Assembly: GCA_043228905.1 (NCBI GenBank)
Contig: JBHGNT010000021.1
Coordinates: 124,001 to 188,000, forward strand
From: Azolla caroliniana
Taxonomy: Eukaryota > Polypodiophyta
Direction of reading: 5' to 3'
DNA: 64,000 nucleotides
In this document: positions 61,436-64,000 of the stretch, one piece after another
Numbering within the stretch: the first letter of the stretch is position 1
Layout: every line of letters begins with the position of its first letter
Notes under the pieces: model-generated
Database searches by the model: none
What the model was told of the DNA's origin: nothing
What the model saw: the letters and a program-made list of their open reading frames with translations, nothing else
Made by a program: the position numbers and the translations under genes

Positions 61436-62904
61436 TAAGTAGGTCATCAAAAAAGGTTCTAATGATTCCAATAGTCAAGGATAGAACATGTGATGTCATG
61501 ATAACCAAGGATATCATAGCCTCTTTTGTGTTTTCCTCCTTGCAAATAACACTATGGCACCAATGTGGCAAGAGTGTGCTACCAAATAACACAAACAAAC
61601 ATTATAACATCTAGTTGTCCAAGTTAATGTTCAACACAATTATGGGTTGTGCATGACAGATGACAATCAATTAGGACCATTGTAGATTGGCCCTTGTAAG
61701 GATGTTGTTAATTGATCACTCTGATAATTGAAATCTAGTCATCTCTTAGAAAGAATATTTTTCATATATAGATTAATAGTCCTATTGTCAATGGTCATTG
61801 TTACTTTCCTTATCTCTCTCTACAAAAATATTTGAGTATAGCCCTAGGCCTCATCATTTTCAACCTATTGCTAGATAACGTAATTTTAGTTTTGAACAAT
61901 AAGTTCTAATAATTGTATGATGTATCATACTAAAGCTAAGTGTTACTTTGATTGTAGACCTGTCTTTTCAATTAGTGCTCAATAATGTAGGTATTGGACT
62001 TGCAACATACATTGATACTAGAATACCAAATCAAAAAACATTTAGGCACAAAGTTTTTTCTAGCAAGGTGAACTCTTTTGATTCATTATTAGTTATGAGT
62101 TTATAAGTGTATGTTTCAATTCTTTCCCAGGTTCCAACTTGCTGTTTTGCATGCATTTCTAAATTCATTTTATCTCCTCCCTCTCCAGCATAAGCCTATA
62201 TACACTTTATTTTACCTCAAAAGATAGGTGAAAGCCTATAAATAATGGATCTAAGATAGGGACATAACAAAGGCCTTGTATTTTGACAAATTGAATGCAT
62301 TAAATAAAAAAAACTACCCCCACATATAATAAATACTCCAAACAAACAACGCCTCAAAACACATGTTCCTCGAGCACTAATAAACACATCCATTGCACTT
62401 TAAAATTGTTTTCCACCAATCAATGGTTTTTGCATAATCCATATGGCCTCACAATGTACATCCATCCATGATTCAATCGGTATGATGCCATATATTTTAC
62501 TCGTTGAAATGGGCAAGCAAGTGTTGCCAATCTTGAAAGCATCGTCTTGTTGATGTAAAGGTGACACATAACATTATCTAGGAGTTTCTTAATATATTGG
62601 CACATAGAATATTATGCAATGCCCAAGCCATACATTCTCTAGATTCCGATAAAGGAAATACATCTCTTAACTTAAACAATGGATATACCGTATGCAATAG
62701 GGAGTTGGCTTCTCGTGAACGAGATATCAATAGTAATTCTGGAAATATAACACTCATATGTATGTTTTCCAATTGCATAGAGTTCCCTTATTGAATCTTC
62801 GTGCCTTGCAAATTGAGGTTCTCCATCATTTCTTCTGGCTAATTATTAAACTAGCACTCAAGGGCAATCCATAATAGGTCCTCTTGAATGAGCAAAGCTA
62901 CACC
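61436..62904. other. A/T-rich intergenic sequence, no supported gene
   Basis: Only short frames with no recognisable motif. Two minus-strand frames of 61 and 66 residues overlap at 62,420-62,778 in different frames. They could be a decayed coding fragment, but I see no domain. Confidence 0.35.
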
Positions 62905-63090
62905 CAAGTGAGATTCCAAAAGTCATTTCTAGTGTCCACAGAAATCAATGGAATCTACATCCAACCACTTCATGCCATGGCCCATAAGGTTCATTAGCAA
63001 GGTTCCATAAGTTAATTCTATTGTCCATGGAGATAAATCGAATCTACTTCCAGCACCTCATTCCATTCCTTAAGGGCATGATTAACCAAA
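62905..63090 (+). repeat. Diverged 90-bp tandem duplication
   Basis: Copy 1 (from about 62,912: gattccaaaagtcatttcta) and copy 2 (from about 63,002: gttccataagttaattcta) share a tgtcca-agaaat-aatcgaatctac-like course. Both end in cattcc or catgcc followed by -aaggg. Non-coding. Confidence 0.55.
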
Positions 63091-64000
63091 ATAGAATTTT
63101 GAAATTGGTTCAGTGGGAGAGGACCCAATATGCTTGAGAACTGTGAACCCTCTTTTTGGTCATATTTAAATTGATTGACCCTACTTTTGACATTCTATAA
63201 GTAATATGGTGTGCGTGCAACCAATCTATATTCAACAACAAATCTACAATCGGAAGTTCACTTCTAGACTAAATTGATCTCTTCGTAAAATTGCATGCCT
63301 AGAGCTTCTTTTTATCTTGTTTGTTGAGGCTACATGCATCCATTGAATACAAGTATCAAATAGACGGGGCACAAGCTAATACAATTTTTGCTTCCATCCA
63401 ACATGAATATAAAGCATCTCATTAATATCTATTTGTATGCAAAAAGAAAACACCCATCTTATTATGATCACGTGGAGCATAATAGATATGGATTTTTGCA
63501 TTTATTGTTTATCAAAAGATAAAATGAATATAATGGAAATATGTCACTGGTGCAAAAACAATATTTTCTAGGAAATACTAGTTAAATATATTCATTTGTT
63601 GTAAACTAAATATTGATTGGTCAAATGGGACTACCAATGCATGAACCATATGTTTATGTGGATTGTTCATTAATTCAAATAATCTCGACATTGTAGGTGT
63701 GTTGACATTGTAGGTGTGCATGTATTTATGTGAAGGTTATAAAAGAAGGCATCACATTTAAAAGTCATATGATACACCATTTAGTGATATCATCATTAAA
63801 AGTTTTGCTCAATCTAGTACATGGCATGGGGTTCGACTGAGATGTATTGACAAACTCCGTCAGTTCTTGAAGTGAAGTTTTCTTTAAATCAAGTAAAGCG
63901 TACACTTTGGAGGTTGTAACTTATTGTTAAGAACCTTACTATTCATTGTATTGTGTAGAATTTTATGAAACTAAAGTATTCCAATAAAAAAGCAAAGTGA
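63091..64000. other. A/T-rich intergenic sequence to the window end
   Basis: No gene, RNA gene or known repeat recognised. The phrase acattgtaggtgtg is duplicated at about 63,690 and 63,707. Confidence 0.35.

Noticed and set aside
62420-62794. Overlapping short frames as a gene
   Set aside because: Three small frames on two strands with no recognisable motif. Possibly a decayed fragment, but not supportable.

Overview
This window looks like nuclear DNA from a land plant. About 86% of it (positions 1 to about 55,190) is one continuous tandem satellite array of roughly 300 monomers. The rest (about 55,190 to 64,000) is A/T-rich flanking DNA with plant-type features: a degenerate interstitial telomeric tract of the TAAACCC type, many microsatellites, a broken gene-like reading frame and one plausible protein-coding exon. 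A 178-bp monomer is in the length range typical of plant centromeric satellites. I do not recognise the sequence as a named satellite family, so a centromeric or pericentromeric role is inference.

The satellite has three related subfamilies. A (178 bp) carries the block agctagcgttgttagcttcg. B (178 bp) has gtttaaacccaaa and ccatctatgaac. C (about 189 bp) has an extra 11 bp around gtgtggcacaac. All three share ttcgattcgcatgttt, atccgatatcacac, tatgaacatttt, gagtttcaaaatc and ccatatcatag. Layout: A 1-3840; B island 3841-4381; rearranged junction 4382-4447; A 4448-29177; B 29178-37150; C 37151-40338; A 40339-43347; B 43348-49175; C 49176-55190.

The array is organised at several scales. A has a 6-monomer higher-order repeat (1068 bp). 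Its shortened 4-mer and 5-mer versions contain hybrid monomers, as expected from unequal crossover. A 3382-bp (19-monomer) spacing appears above that. A block covering the A-to-B-to-C transition (28608-40338) occurs again at 42778-52363; large parts look almost identical, and the copies differ by an exact 12-monomer length change. C has its own trimer period of about 555 bp at the outer edge, and three copies of a non-satellite replacement segment of about 111 bp.

The right flank holds a minus-strand coding-like frame broken by two TGA codons (55402-56436), imperfect repeats (56.5-57.1 kb), a (GA)19 tract, a strand-asymmetric G/T-rich block, the telomere-like tract, a 157-bp tandem duplication, and a 246-residue minus-strand reading frame (59160-59900). 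That frame has repeated Y-x3-F motifs that weakly suggest a SAXO/MAP6-like microtubule protein. From about 60.4 kb to the end I see no gene I can support. All small reading frames inside the satellite are by-products of the repeat and are not annotated as genes.
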